This document shows, in pieces, positions 1-9,485 of a DNA stretch of 64,000 nt; the first letter of the stretch is position 1, and each line of letters opens with the position of its first letter. The stretch covers positions 1 through 64,000 of the forward strand of contig NZ_AKJG01000002.1 in NCBI RefSeq assembly GCF_000282455.1, given 5' to 3'. The position numbers were made by a program, and so were the translations under genes. This stretch comes from Pseudomonas sp. GM74 (GTDB taxonomy: Bacteria > Pseudomonadota > Gammaproteobacteria > Pseudomonadales > Pseudomonadaceae). The notes below the pieces were generated by a model that saw only the letters and a list, made by a program, of their open reading frames with translations, was not told where the DNA came from and made no database searches.

Positions 1-83
1 GGGATTAGTTGACCACTACAAACGACCTGCTCGACATCGCCCGGCAACGCTTGCCGAAACACGTTGCTTGTCCCACCACAACT

Positions 84-110
84 CCCTGTGGGAGCGGGCT
101 TGCTCGCGAA
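84..110. repeat. Solitary REP element
   Basis: A single REP arm of the CTGTGGGAGCGGGCTTGCTC type followed by GCGAA. It is the same family as the paired REP hairpins found throughout this window. No inverted partner is seen nearby. Confidence 0.75.
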
Positions 111-255
111 AAACGATAACGCGGTCCCGTTGAGGCCATATAAATGCAAGAAAATTCGCTGTGGATATCTCCGTCAGCAACAACCTATGAAAGCTTCGGC
201 AAGGTCCTACAAAACAAGACACCTTGTCGGCTATCGATGACCAGTCACTCAATCC

Positions 256-507
256 TATAGTCCGGGCTGTCGCTGCCAAATCAGCGACTCGGGCTTGGTC
301 ACCCGAATTAGATCTACGTACTCACCCGTTGTATGCTGCCGACGCTTTTTTGTGTCTGCACGCTATATGGTGGCTGTGTTTGGGATGCCTTCGGGCATGC
401 CGGTTCTGTGCGTAGATCTCACCGGTTGACCAACCCGAACACAGTCGCCTCCCATCGTTTGGTCACGATGATGGCGGTCCTTTCTGACACATCTGAGATT
501 GCACATC
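256..507 (+). ncRNA. Structured pseudoknotted leader RNA, copy A
   Basis: This gene-free stretch folds by eye into ordered helices: H1 269-275/282-288, H2 289-293/302-306, H3 341-345/352-356, a long helix P4 369-384/434-449 enclosing P5 385-389/394-398 with a C(UUCG)G loop and P6 400-404/421-425, then P7 454-458/465-469. The strand 310-321 is complementary over 12 pairs (one wobble) to the P6 loop at 408-419. Linker 427-433 is complementary over 7 bases to both the H2 loop (295-301) and the P7 region (459-465). The same architecture with different pairing bases occurs at 37460-37704, so the structure is supported by covariation. A TATAGT at 256-261 could be a -10 box. Transcription is inferred. 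The leader ends just before a small protein gene, so cis-regulation is likely; the ligand or signal is unknown. Confidence 0.75.
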
Positions 508-807
508 ATGAATAAATGGAATCCGTTCACCAACGAACGCTATCTACCGCTCCACACCAACCTCACCGATTCCCCGCCCCTGATCATCGACACAGAGGCC
601 AGCCCCCAAGACATCCTCGAAGCCGCCCTCCAGCGCATCCGGGCCTCCAGCGAGCTGCTGCAAACCCTGCACTGCCAAAGCTTCAAGGACGGCGATGTCG
701 AAGACATCCCGCACATCACCCACGCCCTCTACCTGCTAACCCAGGACGGCTGCGACCTGCTCAAGGTTGCCCAGCAACGCATGCTCAACTGGAAAGCCCC
801 CTCTTAA
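508..807 (+). CDS. Small helical protein behind structured leader
   Basis: A 99-residue soluble protein with no signal peptide or membrane segment. The N-terminal third is polar and proline-containing. The rest looks like two helices separated by a short acidic linker around residues 60-67. The architecture (disordered start, then an alpha hairpin with a helix rich in Leu, Ala and Gln) resembles the product at 37705-38061, which is preceded by the same type of leader RNA. Similar small Pseudomonas proteins are usually annotated only as DUF families (I think of DUF3077/DUF6124, from memory). The ATG at 508 is preferred over the in-frame TTG at 499. The Shine-Dalgarno is weak, which may fit control by the leader. 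Function unknown. Confidence 0.6.
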   Translation: MNKWNPFTNERYLPLHTNLTDSPPLIIDTEASPQDILEAALQRIRASSELLQTLHCQSFKDGDVEDIPHITHALYLLTQDGCDLLKVAQQRMLNWKAPS

Positions 808-956
808 CGCGATCGTTCAGGCAGGTTCCGTTCCCAAGTAGGAGGGGCCTGCCTGATCAATGATGTTTTTCTGCCACCCCACATAGGAGCCGAACATTGC
901 AAACTATTATTGATTGCGTAGCATGTGAGCCATTGTTCACCCATGGACTCACTCTC

Positions 957-1400
957 ATGACAGCCGAAACTATCGATCACTGCACCCTCACACGATTGGT
1001 TAAGAAAGGCTCGGTAAACAGCGCGCATATCGTCGCGAATCCGGGAGGGTGGTCGATTCAAATTCCGTACGGGAACAAACAATGCTCCCTGACCGCGCAA
1101 CGTAGTCGACAGGTACGACTGTTCAAACGACTTGAAACGTTGGTGACTTATCTGCAAGACGTAGGCATCACCACCTTCGATGTGGACGCATCGAACTATG
1201 ATCCACTCCAAATCAAAACCTACACGCGTCCCGATCGTTCCGAGGCGTTGAAACAGGCACACGATGCCGTCGCATACGAGGAGTGGTTCAAGGAGCAGGT
1301 CCAAATTGGGCTTGATGATTCAAGACCGACGGTGAGCGACGAGGAGGCCCGCCGAATATTCGCCGCCAAACGTGATGCCATACGTCAGCGGGCGCGTTGA
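957..1400 (+). CDS. Putative antitoxin of ParE-type toxin-antitoxin pair
   Basis: A 147-residue protein encoded directly upstream of a ParE/RelE-like toxin. The genes overlap by one base (TGATG at 1398-1402), a typical translationally coupled toxin-antitoxin arrangement. The N-terminal part (about residues 10-75) has a GGWSI motif and a short basic helix before a LVTYLQDVGI-like strand-helix. The C-terminal part (about 95-147) carries YEEWFKEQVQ followed by GLDDSRPTVSDEEA, which matches the short ParD/PaaA2-type 'stability determinant' antitoxins that wrap the toxin. The protein would therefore be an unusually long antitoxin with an added N-terminal domain. An in-frame TTG at 897 would extend it, but ATG 957 is more plausible. 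Autoregulation is expected from the family but no operator was identified. Confidence 0.65.
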   Translation: MTAETIDHCTLTRLVKKGSVNSAHIVANPGGWSIQIPYGNKQCSLTAQRSRQVRLFKRLETLVTYLQDVGITTFDVDASNYDPLQIKTYTRPDRSEALKQAHDAVAYEEWFKEQVQIGLDDSRPTVSDEEARRIFAAKRDAIRQRAR

Positions 1401-1672
1401 TGAAGGTAATCTGGCGTCAGACGGCGCTTGATGACCGAAGCAAAATCATAGATCACATCACTCTGGACAACCCTGAAGCGGCGATTGCCCTCGACGAGAT
1501 TTTCGAGTTGAAAGCTGAAAACGCTCGTCAGCGTCCGACTCTTTACAGAAAAGGCAAAGTCCCAGGAACGCAGGAGATTGTTGCGACCGCCAACTACGTC
1601 ATGATCTATCTGATCACAGAAAATGCAGTTGAAATGGTAAGGGTGATTCATGCCAGACAACGATGGCCCTGA
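1400..1672 (+). CDS. ParE/RelE-superfamily toxin
   Basis: A 90-residue basic protein beginning MKVIWRQTALDD, with the hallmarks of the RelE/ParE fold: an N-terminal strand (VIWRQTA), two helices containing a conserved position around ARQRPTLYRKGKVPGT, and C-terminal strands ending in VRVIHARQRWP. The G-x-VPGTQE segment followed by an antiparallel strand pair and a terminal ArgVal-Ile-His-Ala-Arg is common in ParE-type plasmid-stabilisation toxins. Family members act on DNA gyrase or on translating ribosomes; which one applies here cannot be told from sequence. It overlaps the upstream antitoxin by one base. The ATG at 1400 is used rather than the in-frame TTG at 1397, which falls inside the antitoxin stop region. 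Confidence 0.8.
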   Translation: MKVIWRQTALDDRSKIIDHITLDNPEAAIALDEIFELKAENARQRPTLYRKGKVPGTQEIVATANYVMIYLITENAVEMVRVIHARQRWP

Positions 1673-1741
1673 AACTCCTTCGGTACTGCCCACAAACAGG
1701 TTGGACCTAATCCCGCACCAGCCCCAACGGACGCACCCGCA

Positions 1742-2095
1742 ATGAACCTCGCCCCCAACTTCCCCGACGACGACACCATGCGCCTGCTCATGCAGCTGCT
1801 ACACGAAGAACTCGGTCTGCCCGAACGAAAAACCATCAGCCTCGCCACTTCGATCAATTTCGACCTGGGCTGCAACGGCGCCGACGCCCAGCAACTGATG
1901 GAGACATTGGAAGAGCAATTCGCTGTCAACTTCATCGACTACGACGCTTATCGCTACTTTCAACCGGAAGGATTCGATGTCTTTCAAAAACGCAGGGCGA
2001 AGGGCCGTGGCGAGAAAGTGCCGCTGGCCATCGGCATGCTCTACAAAGCGATCAAGATGCAACGTTGGGATACGTGGGAACTGGAAAGCCTATAG
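1742..2095 (+). CDS. DUF1493 family protein
   Basis: A 117-residue protein recognisable as DUF1493 by the conserved core TSINFDLGCNGADAQQLMET, followed by DYDAYRYFQPEGFD and a C-terminal IGMLYKA...RWDTWELESL. DUF1493 proteins have a predicted acyl-carrier-protein-like helical bundle, with the DLGCNG segment in the position of the carrier-protein DSL loop. There is no serine there for phosphopantetheine, so a carrier role is not supported. Biochemical function is unknown. A degenerate second copy lies about 600 bases downstream (2700-2883), so the family was once tandemly duplicated here. Start ATG 1742 gives the usual family length. Confidence 0.8.
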   Translation: MNLAPNFPDDDTMRLLMQLLHEELGLPERKTISLATSINFDLGCNGADAQQLMETLEEQFAVNFIDYDAYRYFQPEGFDVFQKRRAKGRGEKVPLAIGMLYKAIKMQRWDTWELESL

Positions 2096-2175
2096 AGCAA
2101 ATGTCGCTCCCGAAAGGGCTCGCAACTGCAATTATTCTGGCGTTATCACCTCACAAGTGAAGGAATATTAGCTTC

Positions 2176-2661
2176 ATGGCTAGAAAAACAGCGCCGCTGC
2201 TGCCGTCAATTGCACGACTGCTGGCCGACCTCGGTGAGCGCCTGAAACTGGCCCGTTTGCGTAGAAGGCTCACGGCTAAACAAGTGGCTGAGCGAGCCGG
2301 GATGTCGGTCATGACATTGCGCTCTCTGGAGTCTGGTGGTGCGGGCGTGACAATGGGGGCTTACCTCTCAGTGATGCACGTATTAGGTCTGGAGAAGGAC
2401 TTGAGCAAGGTTGGCGCTACCGATGAATTGGGACGTCAACTGCAAGATGCTCAGTTAACCCGAGCATCAAGCCCTCGGACCAAAAAAACCGGAAGTGAAC
2501 ATAGCGTGATAGCGACGAAGTCGTTGATACCGAACCGCTCGAAGGAAACGCGAGCCACCAGTACAGCGAACCTCAGCGTCAGCGATTCTCTTCTCTTTCC
2601 CATGAATACCCACTCGCTGTCCGCGCTGCTGGTCAGAAAAAAGCCTGAACCCAACAGGTGA
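2176..2661 (+). CDS. HipB-like XRE-family transcriptional regulator
   Basis: A 161-residue protein. Residues about 15-75 form an XRE helix-turn-helix: [20 protein letters not shown] (positioning and first helices), [17 protein letters not shown] (turn and recognition helix), then [16 protein letters not shown]. This is the pattern of HipB-like antitoxin regulators that normally precede a hipA kinase gene. No hipA is present: the gene is followed by a decayed DUF1493 copy and then pckA on the other strand. The last ~70 residues are low-complexity and Ser/Thr/Arg-rich, unlike a folded domain, and may be a frame-altered or degenerating tail. An AGGA lies 13 bases before the ATG, so the ribosome site is not ideal. 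It may be an orphan regulator left after deletion of a partner. Confidence 0.65.
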   Translation: MARKTAPLLPSIARLLADLGERLKLARLRRRLTAKQVAERAGMSVMTLRSLESGGAGVTMGAYLSVMHVLGLEKDLSKVGATDELGRQLQDAQLTRASSPRTKKTGSEHSVIATKSLIPNRSKETRATSTANLSVSDSLLFPMNTHSLSALLVRKKPEPNR

Positions 2662-2699
2662 CGAATGAGGCCGATTGTTGCTTGTGCATGGTGTAAACA

Positions 2700-2883
2700 C
2701 TGGAAGAACTGTTCGCCATCAACCTCATCGATTAGACGCCTATCGCTACTTCCAACCCGAAGGCCATGGTGCGCTCATCTAGTAGCGCCGAGCCAAGGGC
2801 CAAATCCCCGATGACCATCGGTATGTACTATCAGGGTCTTCAAGGCCCAACGCTGGGACACGGATGAGCTCGAGGACCTGTAA
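2700..2883 (+). pseudogene. Decayed DUF1493 fragment
   Basis: Translating the three forward frames piecewise recovers the C-terminal half of the DUF1493 protein encoded at 1742-2095. LEELFAINLID is in one frame, DAYRYFQPEG follows after a one-base deletion that also creates a TAG at 2734, then RRAKG after two consecutive TAG codons, and finally MTIGMYYQ and AQRWDTDELEDL in a third frame ending at TAA 2881-2883. The N-terminal half is missing. At least two frameshifts and several stops make it non-functional. It is a relic of a tandem duplication now separated from the intact copy by the HipB-like gene. Confidence 0.8.
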
Positions 2884-2931
2884 CGGCCCGGCGCATTCTG
2901 ACTTGCCCACGAAAAACTGAATTTCGCGCAC

Positions 2932-2961
2932 AAAAAAGCCGCCCCGAAGGGCGGCTTTTTC
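2932..2961. terminator. Bidirectional rho-independent terminator of pckA
   Basis: A GC-rich hairpin AAAAAAGCCGCCC / GGGCGGCTTTTT with a CGAA loop, flanked by A-tract and T-tract so that it can terminate in both directions. It lies 18 bases past the pckA stop codon. Confidence 0.9.
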
Positions 2962-2979
2962 GTTAGCTCAATCCAACAC

Positions 2980-4701
<1,722 letters not shown>

Positions 4702-5604
4702 TTAGTGACGGGTATCTGACGGCGTCTCGATACCCGCGCCGGCGAACAATTGAGTGACATCGGCCGCGTCAAACAGGTAGCGCTGGTTGCAGAACTGGCA
4801 ATCGATTTCGATGTTGCCACCGTGTTCGACCGCCAGTTGATGCGCGTCTTCCATACCCAGACTGACCAGCGCATTGGCCGAACGTTCGCGCGAGCAACTG
4901 CAACGGAAGCGCAGCTTCTGCACATCGAACAGTCGCACCTGCTCGTCGTGGTACAGGCGATGCAGCACGGTTTCGTTGTCCAGGCTCAACAGCTCATCGG
5001 CGGTCAGCGTACCGCCCAGGGTGGTGATGTGCTGCCAGCTGGCGGCGCGTTCGTCTTCGTCTTTCAAACGGTCGGCCGGCAGTTGTTGCAGCAACAGGCC
5101 ACGGGCACGACGACCATCGGCGCAGAGCTTGATGCGGGTGCCAATCTGCTGGGACATGACGAAGTAGTTGGTGAAGCAGTCGGACAACGTTTCGCCATTC
5201 AGGTCGACGACGCCCTGGTAGCGCTGGCCCCGTTTCGGGTCGACGGTCAATGTCAGCGAGCCGTCCGGCATCAAGTCGGCCAGGGTAGCGTCGGGGGCAA
5301 TGCGGTCGGCCTCGTAACGGGCCAGGCCACGGATGTCGCGCTCGCTGGAGCACTCGATCATCAGCAGCGGGATCGGGCCTTCGGAGCGGGCTTGCAGAAT
5401 CAGCAAGCCATCGAACTTCAACGTGCCGACCAGCAACGATGCGGCCGCCATCAACTCGCCGAGCAGTTGCGCGACCGGCTGCGGGTAGGCGTGTTTGGCC
5501 AGGACTTCGGCGTAGCTGAGCTCCAACGAGACCAGCTCGCCACGGGTGTCGCTGTCATCGAAGATGAAGCGTTGGGTGAAGTCGTTATCCGCGTGATCGG
5601 TCAT
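4702..5604 (-). CDS. hslO: Hsp33 redox-regulated chaperone
   Basis: A 300-residue holdase that is activated by oxidative unfolding and protects proteins under combined heat and oxidative stress. The C-terminal zinc switch is complete: Cys235-x-Cys237 (FRCSCSRER) and Cys269-x2-Cys272 ([12 protein letters not shown]). The N-terminal domain contains the conserved [22 protein letters not shown] and the YFxxSEQ-like [10 protein letters not shown] segment. Length and cysteine spacing are those of the family. It lies upstream of pckA and downstream of hslR on the same strand, a cluster in which both hsl products are heat-shock proteins, although 362 bases separate hslR from hslO. Confidence 0.97.
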   Translation of the reverse strand: MTDHADNDFTQRFIFDDSDTRGELVSLELSYAEVLAKHAYPQPVAQLLGELMAAASLLVGTLKFDGLLILQARSEGPIPLLMIECSSERDIRGLARYEADRIAPDATLADLMPDGSLTLTVDPKRGQRYQGVVDLNGETLSDCFTNYFVMSQQIGTRIKLCADGRRARGLLLQQLPADRLKDEDERAASWQHITTLGGTLTADELLSLDNETVLHRLYHDEQVRLFDVQKLRFRCSCSRERSANALVSLGMEDAHQLAVEHGGNIEIDCQFCNQRYLFDAADVTQLFAGAGIETPSDTRH

Positions 5605-5966
5605 AGGTCTGGGTATCTGAAGTAGTGAAAATGGTTACAGGAAACAGGAAATTGACCTTACGCCACCCCTCGGGTGCGCAACGTTCAGCCATGAAAGGCA
5701 TTTTATGAACAATCCGGGCCTGATCCAAGCAAGGTGGAAAAAGCGCTGATGGGTTCCGGGCGTTTCCCGCTCTGCACTGCTGGCAATGTGGTTATGGCCT
5801 ACAGGTCAGAGACTGTGTGTGATTTTCGACGAGCGGCGATATCGTCCATGCGATGCACAACTGGCCAGGCACAGATATGGATGCGCAGCGGGTCAATTGC
5901 AAGTCTTGGCCTGAAGGCGCGGTGAAACCTGGCGAGTGCGCGGCACTCGCCCGAGCAATATCTGTA
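5605..5966. other. hslR-hslO intergenic region, 362 bases
   Basis: This gap should hold the hslO promoter on the minus strand. I see no convincing open reading frame, repeat or terminator hairpin in it. Short overlapping ORFs here lack ribosome sites and family signatures. Confidence 0.5.
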
Positions 5967-6374
5967 TCAGTCGTCGTTACTGCTGCCACGAAACTTGAAC
6001 AGATCCCGTCGCTGTTTTTTGCTCGGCTTACCGTCGGTGCTCACGCCCAGGGCTCCAGCCTTTCTTTGCGCCGCGGCCTCTTCGCGCTTGGCGATGCTGG
6101 CCAGGGTTTCGGCATACAAGGTTTGCGCCTGCGGTGCGCCGCGACGAACGATCGACAGTGCCAGGACCACAACCGTGCGCTCCTCGAATCCGGTGCGAAT
6201 CACGAACTCATCGCCAATACGTGGCTCCTTGCCCGGCTTGCAGCGTTCGCCCCGGCAATGCACCTTGCCGCTCTCAATCGCCGCCTTGGCCAGGGCGCGG
6301 GTTTTGTAGAATCGTGCAGCCCACAACCATTTATCGAGGCGGACTTTGTCGTCCTCTTCGTTTTTTTGTGCCAT
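5967..6374 (-). CDS. hslR: Hsp15, S4-domain ribosome-associated heat-shock protein
   Basis: A 135-residue basic RNA-binding protein. An S4 domain occupies roughly residues 11-75, beginning VRLDKWLWAARFYKTRALA and including the AIESGKVHCRGERCKPG turn. The C-terminal tail is Lys/Arg-rich (KPSKKQRRDLFKFRG). Hsp15 binds stalled 50S subunits carrying peptidyl-tRNA and helps recycle them. Length and S4 placement match E. coli HslR. It is the upstream partner of hslO on the same strand. Confidence 0.93.
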   Translation of the reverse strand: MAQKNEEDDKVRLDKWLWAARFYKTRALAKAAIESGKVHCRGERCKPGKEPRIGDEFVIRTGFEERTVVVLALSIVRRGAPQAQTLYAETLASIAKREEAAAQRKAGALGVSTDGKPSKKQRRDLFKFRGSSNDD

Positions 6375-6453
6375 GGAATTTCCTCATTCTGAAATATTGG
6401 TGAACTGTACTACCGTTTCTGACGTACCAAGAATTTCACCGGCCCGGATTACA

Positions 6454-6594
6454 ATGCTGACATTCCATAACCTCCCTGGGAGGCTGGAAATCCGGGGCGT
6501 AGATATCTGTCGCCTTTTAATCATTATTCTGCGTGAATACCGCGAATCCGGCCGCATGCGGCCCGAGCGGTTTCTACCGGTTGAGCACTATTGA
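6454..6594 (+). CDS. Possible 46-residue upstream ORF coupled to rimB
   Basis: An ORF beginning ATG at 6454 (MLTFHNLPGRLEIRG...) ends in TGA at 6592-6594, overlapping the TTG start of rimB at 6591 in the arrangement TTGA. The product has a hydrophobic CRLLIIILREY stretch and a basic tail, and matches no family I know. The only support is position and coupling; no clear ribosome site precedes the ATG. It could be a translational leader for rimB, or chance. Confidence 0.25.
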   Translation: MLTFHNLPGRLEIRGVDICRLLIIILREYRESGRMRPERFLPVEHY

Positions 6595-7070
6595 AGACAT
6601 TTGACCATTTGACCGTTGTCGGTCTGCGCGAGTGGGTGGCGCTCCCGGATTTGGGAGTCGCCGGCCTTCGGGCAAAAATCGACACCGGTGCCAGCACCTC
6701 AAGCCTCCACGCCACCGAAATCGAGCCGTTCGAGCGCGATGGTGAGCAGTGGGTGCGTTTTACCGCCCACCTGGGTTCCGTCGTACAACTGCGCCACCGA
6801 CGCTGCGAAGCACCGCTGGTGACGATGAAAACCATTAAAAGCTCAAACGGTCACGCGCAGGTGCGATACGTGATCAGCACCACCCTGGCCCTTGGTGATC
6901 GGGTCTGGCGGGTCGAGTTCACGCTCGCCTGCCGCAAGTCCATGCGTTATCGCCTGCTGCTCGGCTCCAAAGCCCTGATCCACGGCCAGTTGGTGGTCAA
7001 TCCGGGCATCAAGTATGTACAAGACAAGCCGGTGTTCCCGGTATCTACCTCCTCCACAGGTGTTGCATGA
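6591..7070 (+). CDS. rimB: RimB retropepsin-like protease
   Basis: A 159-residue protein of the 'ATP-dependent zinc protease' (retropepsin-like) family. The aspartic-protease signature [13 protein letters not shown] is at about residues 23-35, and the [11 protein letters not shown] flap/core motif lies near 123-133. In Pseudomonas rim operons RimB removes the poly-glutamate tails that RimK adds to ribosomal protein S6, making a modification cycle that tunes the proteome (established for P. fluorescens). The start is a TTG with GAGC upstream; no ATG is available nearby and family alignment supports the [16 protein letters not shown]-terminus. It overlaps rimK by four bases (ATGA). Confidence 0.88.
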   Translation: MKTFDHLTVVGLREWVALPDLGVAGLRAKIDTGASTSSLHATEIEPFERDGEQWVRFTAHLGSVVQLRHRRCEAPLVTMKTIKSSNGHAQVRYVISTTLALGDRVWRVEFTLACRKSMRYRLLLGSKALIHGQLVVNPGIKYVQDKPVFPVSTSSTGVA

Positions 7071-7972
7071 AGATCGCTGTGCTGTCGCGGAATCCGCGTC
7101 TGTATTCCACCCGTCGTCTGGTCGAAGCCGGTACCGAGCGTGGCCATGAAATGGTGGTGGTCGACACCTTGCGCGCCTACATGAACATCGCCAGTCACAA
7201 GCCGCAGATCCACTACCGCGGCAAACCGCTGGAGGGTTTCGATGCGGTGATTCCACGGATCGGTGCATCCGTGACCTTTTATGGCTGCGCAGTACTGCGC
7301 CAGTTCGAAATGATGGGGGTATTTCCACTCAACGAATCGGTGGCCATTGCCCGTTCCCGGGACAAGCTGCGTTCGCTGCAATTGTTGTCCCGTCGCGGGA
7401 TCGGCTTGCCGGTGACCGGGTTTGCCCACTCCCCCGATGACATTCCCGACCTGATCGAAATGGTCAACGGCGCGCCGTTGGTGATCAAGGTGCTGGAAGG
7501 CACCCAAGGCATCGGCGTGGTGCTGTGCGAAACCGCCACGGCGGCGGAGTCGGTGATCGAGGCGTTCATGGGCCTCAAGCAGAACATCATGGTTCAGGAG
7601 TACATCAAGGAGGCTGGCGGGGCGGATATTCGCTGCTTCGTCGTCGGTGACAAGGTGATTGCAGCGATGAAGCGCCAGGCCAAGCCCGGCGAGTTTCGCT
7701 CCAACCTGCATCGCGGTGGCAGCGCGAGCCTGATCAAGATCACCCCGGAAGAGCGCATGACGGCGTTGCGTGCGGCGAAGGTCATGGGGCTGGCGGTGGC
7801 AGGCGTCGACATCCTGCGCTCCAATCACGGGCCATTGGTGATGGAAGTGAACTCGTCGCCGGGTCTTGAGGGGATCGAGACCACCACCGGGAAGAACGTG
7901 GCGGGGATCATCATCGAGCATCTGGAGAAGAATGGTGGGCCGAATATGACTCGGACCAAGGGCAAGGGCTAA
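7067..7972 (+). CDS. rimK: Ribosomal protein S6--L-glutamate ligase
   Basis: A 301-residue ATP-grasp ligase that adds glutamate residues to the C-terminus of ribosomal protein S6. Recognisable elements are the N-terminal [20 protein letters not shown], the preATP-grasp [19 protein letters not shown], the ATP-binding [15 protein letters not shown] around residues 140-154, [16 protein letters not shown], and the metal-binding [14 protein letters not shown] near 260-273. Length equals E. coli RimK. It is translationally coupled to rimB (ATGA overlap), and a hairpin-rich element follows the stop. In pseudomonads RimK activity responds to cyclic-di-GMP (literature). The rimA gene known from some strains is not seen. 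Confidence 0.96.
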   Translation: MKIAVLSRNPRLYSTRRLVEAGTERGHEMVVVDTLRAYMNIASHKPQIHYRGKPLEGFDAVIPRIGASVTFYGCAVLRQFEMMGVFPLNESVAIARSRDKLRSLQLLSRRGIGLPVTGFAHSPDDIPDLIEMVNGAPLVIKVLEGTQGIGVVLCETATAAESVIEAFMGLKQNIMVQEYIKEAGGADIRCFVVGDKVIAAMKRQAKPGEFRSNLHRGGSASLIKITPEERMTALRAAKVMGLAVAGVDILRSNHGPLVMEVNSSPGLEGIETTTGKNVAGIIIEHLEKNGGPNMTRTKGKG

Positions 7973-7981
7973 AAGCAGACA

Positions 7982-8050
7982 CAAGCTGCAAGCTTCAAGC
8001 GGCAAGTGAAAAGCCGCTTTCTCTTGCAGCTTGAAGCTTGGCGCTCGAAG
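7982..8050. terminator. Convergent terminator/inverted repeat between rimK and envZ
   Basis: A nested hairpin: inner arms AAGCGGC 7997-8003 / GCCGCTT 8013-8019 followed by TTCTCTT, within a looser inverted repeat of AAGCTGCAAGCTTCAAG-type units common in Pseudomonas. It is placed where two convergent transcripts meet, so it probably terminates both. Confidence 0.6.
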
Positions 8051-8056
8051 CTGTCT

Positions 8057-9370
8057 TCAGACCGCATCCCGCGGCAACATCAACCCCAACGGCAACCGCA
8101 CCCGCGCTTCCAGCCCACCACCCGAGCGGTTACGCAGCTCAACGTTGCCGCCATGCATCGAAGCAATCCGCTTCACGATTGCCAGCCCCAACCCGGTACC
8201 CTTGCCACCCCGGGCACGATCACCCCGGGTGAACGGGTTGAAAATCGCCTCCAGCTCCGAAGGATCGATCCCGGCACCGCGGTCCATGACACTGAGCACC
8301 ACATACGGTGCGCTGGTGTCCCCGGACACATACGCTGCCACCTCCACACCGCTACCGGCATGATGCAGCGCGTTGCCGATCAGGTTGTTCAGCAGTCGCT
8401 TCATCGATACCCGACGCAGCGGAAACGGCTGGATAGGCTCCAGGCGCAATCGCACTTTTTCTTCGGTCTGGTTATACGGCGCGGCAACTTCACGGACCAG
8501 GTCGCTCAGGTCAACCTCTTCCACCGACTCGTCGCGCCCGTCACGAATGAACGCCAGGAACTGATCGAGAATCGCGTCCATGTCTTCGATGTCGCGCACC
8601 ATGTCATCGGTCAGGTCGGTGTGATCGCCCATCAGTTCCAGGGACAGGCGCAAGCGGGTCAGCGGCGTGCGCAAATCATGGGAAACCCCGGCCAGCATCA
8701 GTTCACGTTCGCGACCGGCCTGTTCGACGTCTTCGGCCATCTGGTTGAAGGCGCGGTAAACCTCGGTCATCTCACTCGGCGTATCGCTGATCGGCAGGCG
8801 CACGCTGCGGCCCTGGCCGAGTTGCCGCGCTGCATAGACCAGACGCTTCAAAGGTTGATTGAGCTGACTGACGAAGATCCAGGCCGAAGCGGTGGACAGC
8901 AGACCAATCGCGAGAAACCAACCCAGCACGTTCCAGATTTTCTGACCGCGCAGCGGATGGGGATAAAGCGGTACTTTCAGCCAGCCATCCCCCAGGCTTG
9001 GCGCCCGCACCCACAGCGCCGGTGGCGAATGCATGCGCAGCCGGACTTCAGTGTCGGCACCCAGCTCCGCCTGCATCTGCCGCTGGTAGATCTCGCTGTA
9101 AGGCCAGTGTTGTTCGCCTTCCGGCACACCGGCACCCACCACCCGGATCAGGGTCGCGGACTCGGCGATCTTGGTGCGGTTTTCTTCATCGGCAGCCCAA
9201 TAGGCACGCAGCGTCAGGGCGACACCGTGGCTGTATTGGCGGTCCACCAGCACGTCTTCGTTCATCAGCAGATAAACCAGGGTCAGTGCCTTGGAGAAGA
9301 GTACGACGATGAGCACCAGCCAAAGGGTGCGGGAGAAGAAGCTCTGGGGAAACCAAACGGGGGTTTTCAT
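8057..9370 (-). CDS. envZ: EnvZ-type osmosensor histidine kinase
   Basis: A 437-residue inner-membrane sensor kinase. TM1 spans about 13-37 and TM2 about 145-168, enclosing a ~110-residue periplasmic domain. A HAMP segment follows, then the phospho-acceptor H-box GVSHDLRTPLTRLRLSLELM with His231, the N-box NLIGNALHHAG, G1 DRGAGIDP, the F-box FNPFTRGD and G2 GKGTGLGLAIVKR. It phosphorylates the OmpR encoded immediately upstream (115-base gap). The ATG at 9370 is chosen because the longer ORF reading starts in the intergenic repeat and adds a non-conserved arm. The gap to ompR contains a stem (GCGGAC...GTCCGC, about 9431-9460) that may attenuate envZ expression. Confidence 0.93.
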   Translation of the reverse strand: MKTPVWFPQSFFSRTLWLVLIVVLFSKALTLVYLLMNEDVLVDRQYSHGVALTLRAYWAADEENRTKIAESATLIRVVGAGVPEGEQHWPYSEIYQRQMQAELGADTEVRLRMHSPPALWVRAPSLGDGWLKVPLYPHPLRGQKIWNVLGWFLAIGLLSTASAWIFVSQLNQPLKRLVYAARQLGQGRSVRLPISDTPSEMTEVYRAFNQMAEDVEQAGRERELMLAGVSHDLRTPLTRLRLSLELMGDHTDLTDDMVRDIEDMDAILDQFLAFIRDGRDESVEEVDLSDLVREVAAPYNQTEEKVRLRLEPIQPFPLRRVSMKRLLNNLIGNALHHAGSGVEVAAYVSGDTSAPYVVLSVMDRGAGIDPSELEAIFNPFTRGDRARGGKGTGLGLAIVKRIASMHGGNVELRNRSGGGLEARVRLPLGLMLPRDAV

Positions 9371-9485
9371 GGATAACCGTTCAACACTTGCAGGAGCGAG
9401 CGATGCTCGCATATTGCGGATCGCGAGTCTGCGGACGGGATCGTTTGATCCGCTGTCCGCATGACCCGCTCCTACAAATCGCCAA

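Noticed and set aside
256..507. Short ORFs (224-415 and 333-515) within the leader
   Set aside because: They have no ribosome site, are not matched in the homologous leader at 37460, and overlap conserved RNA stems.
8006..9376. Long plus-strand frame opposite envZ
   Set aside because: It is antisense to the histidine kinase and has the repetitive His/Gln/Pro composition of a shadow frame.
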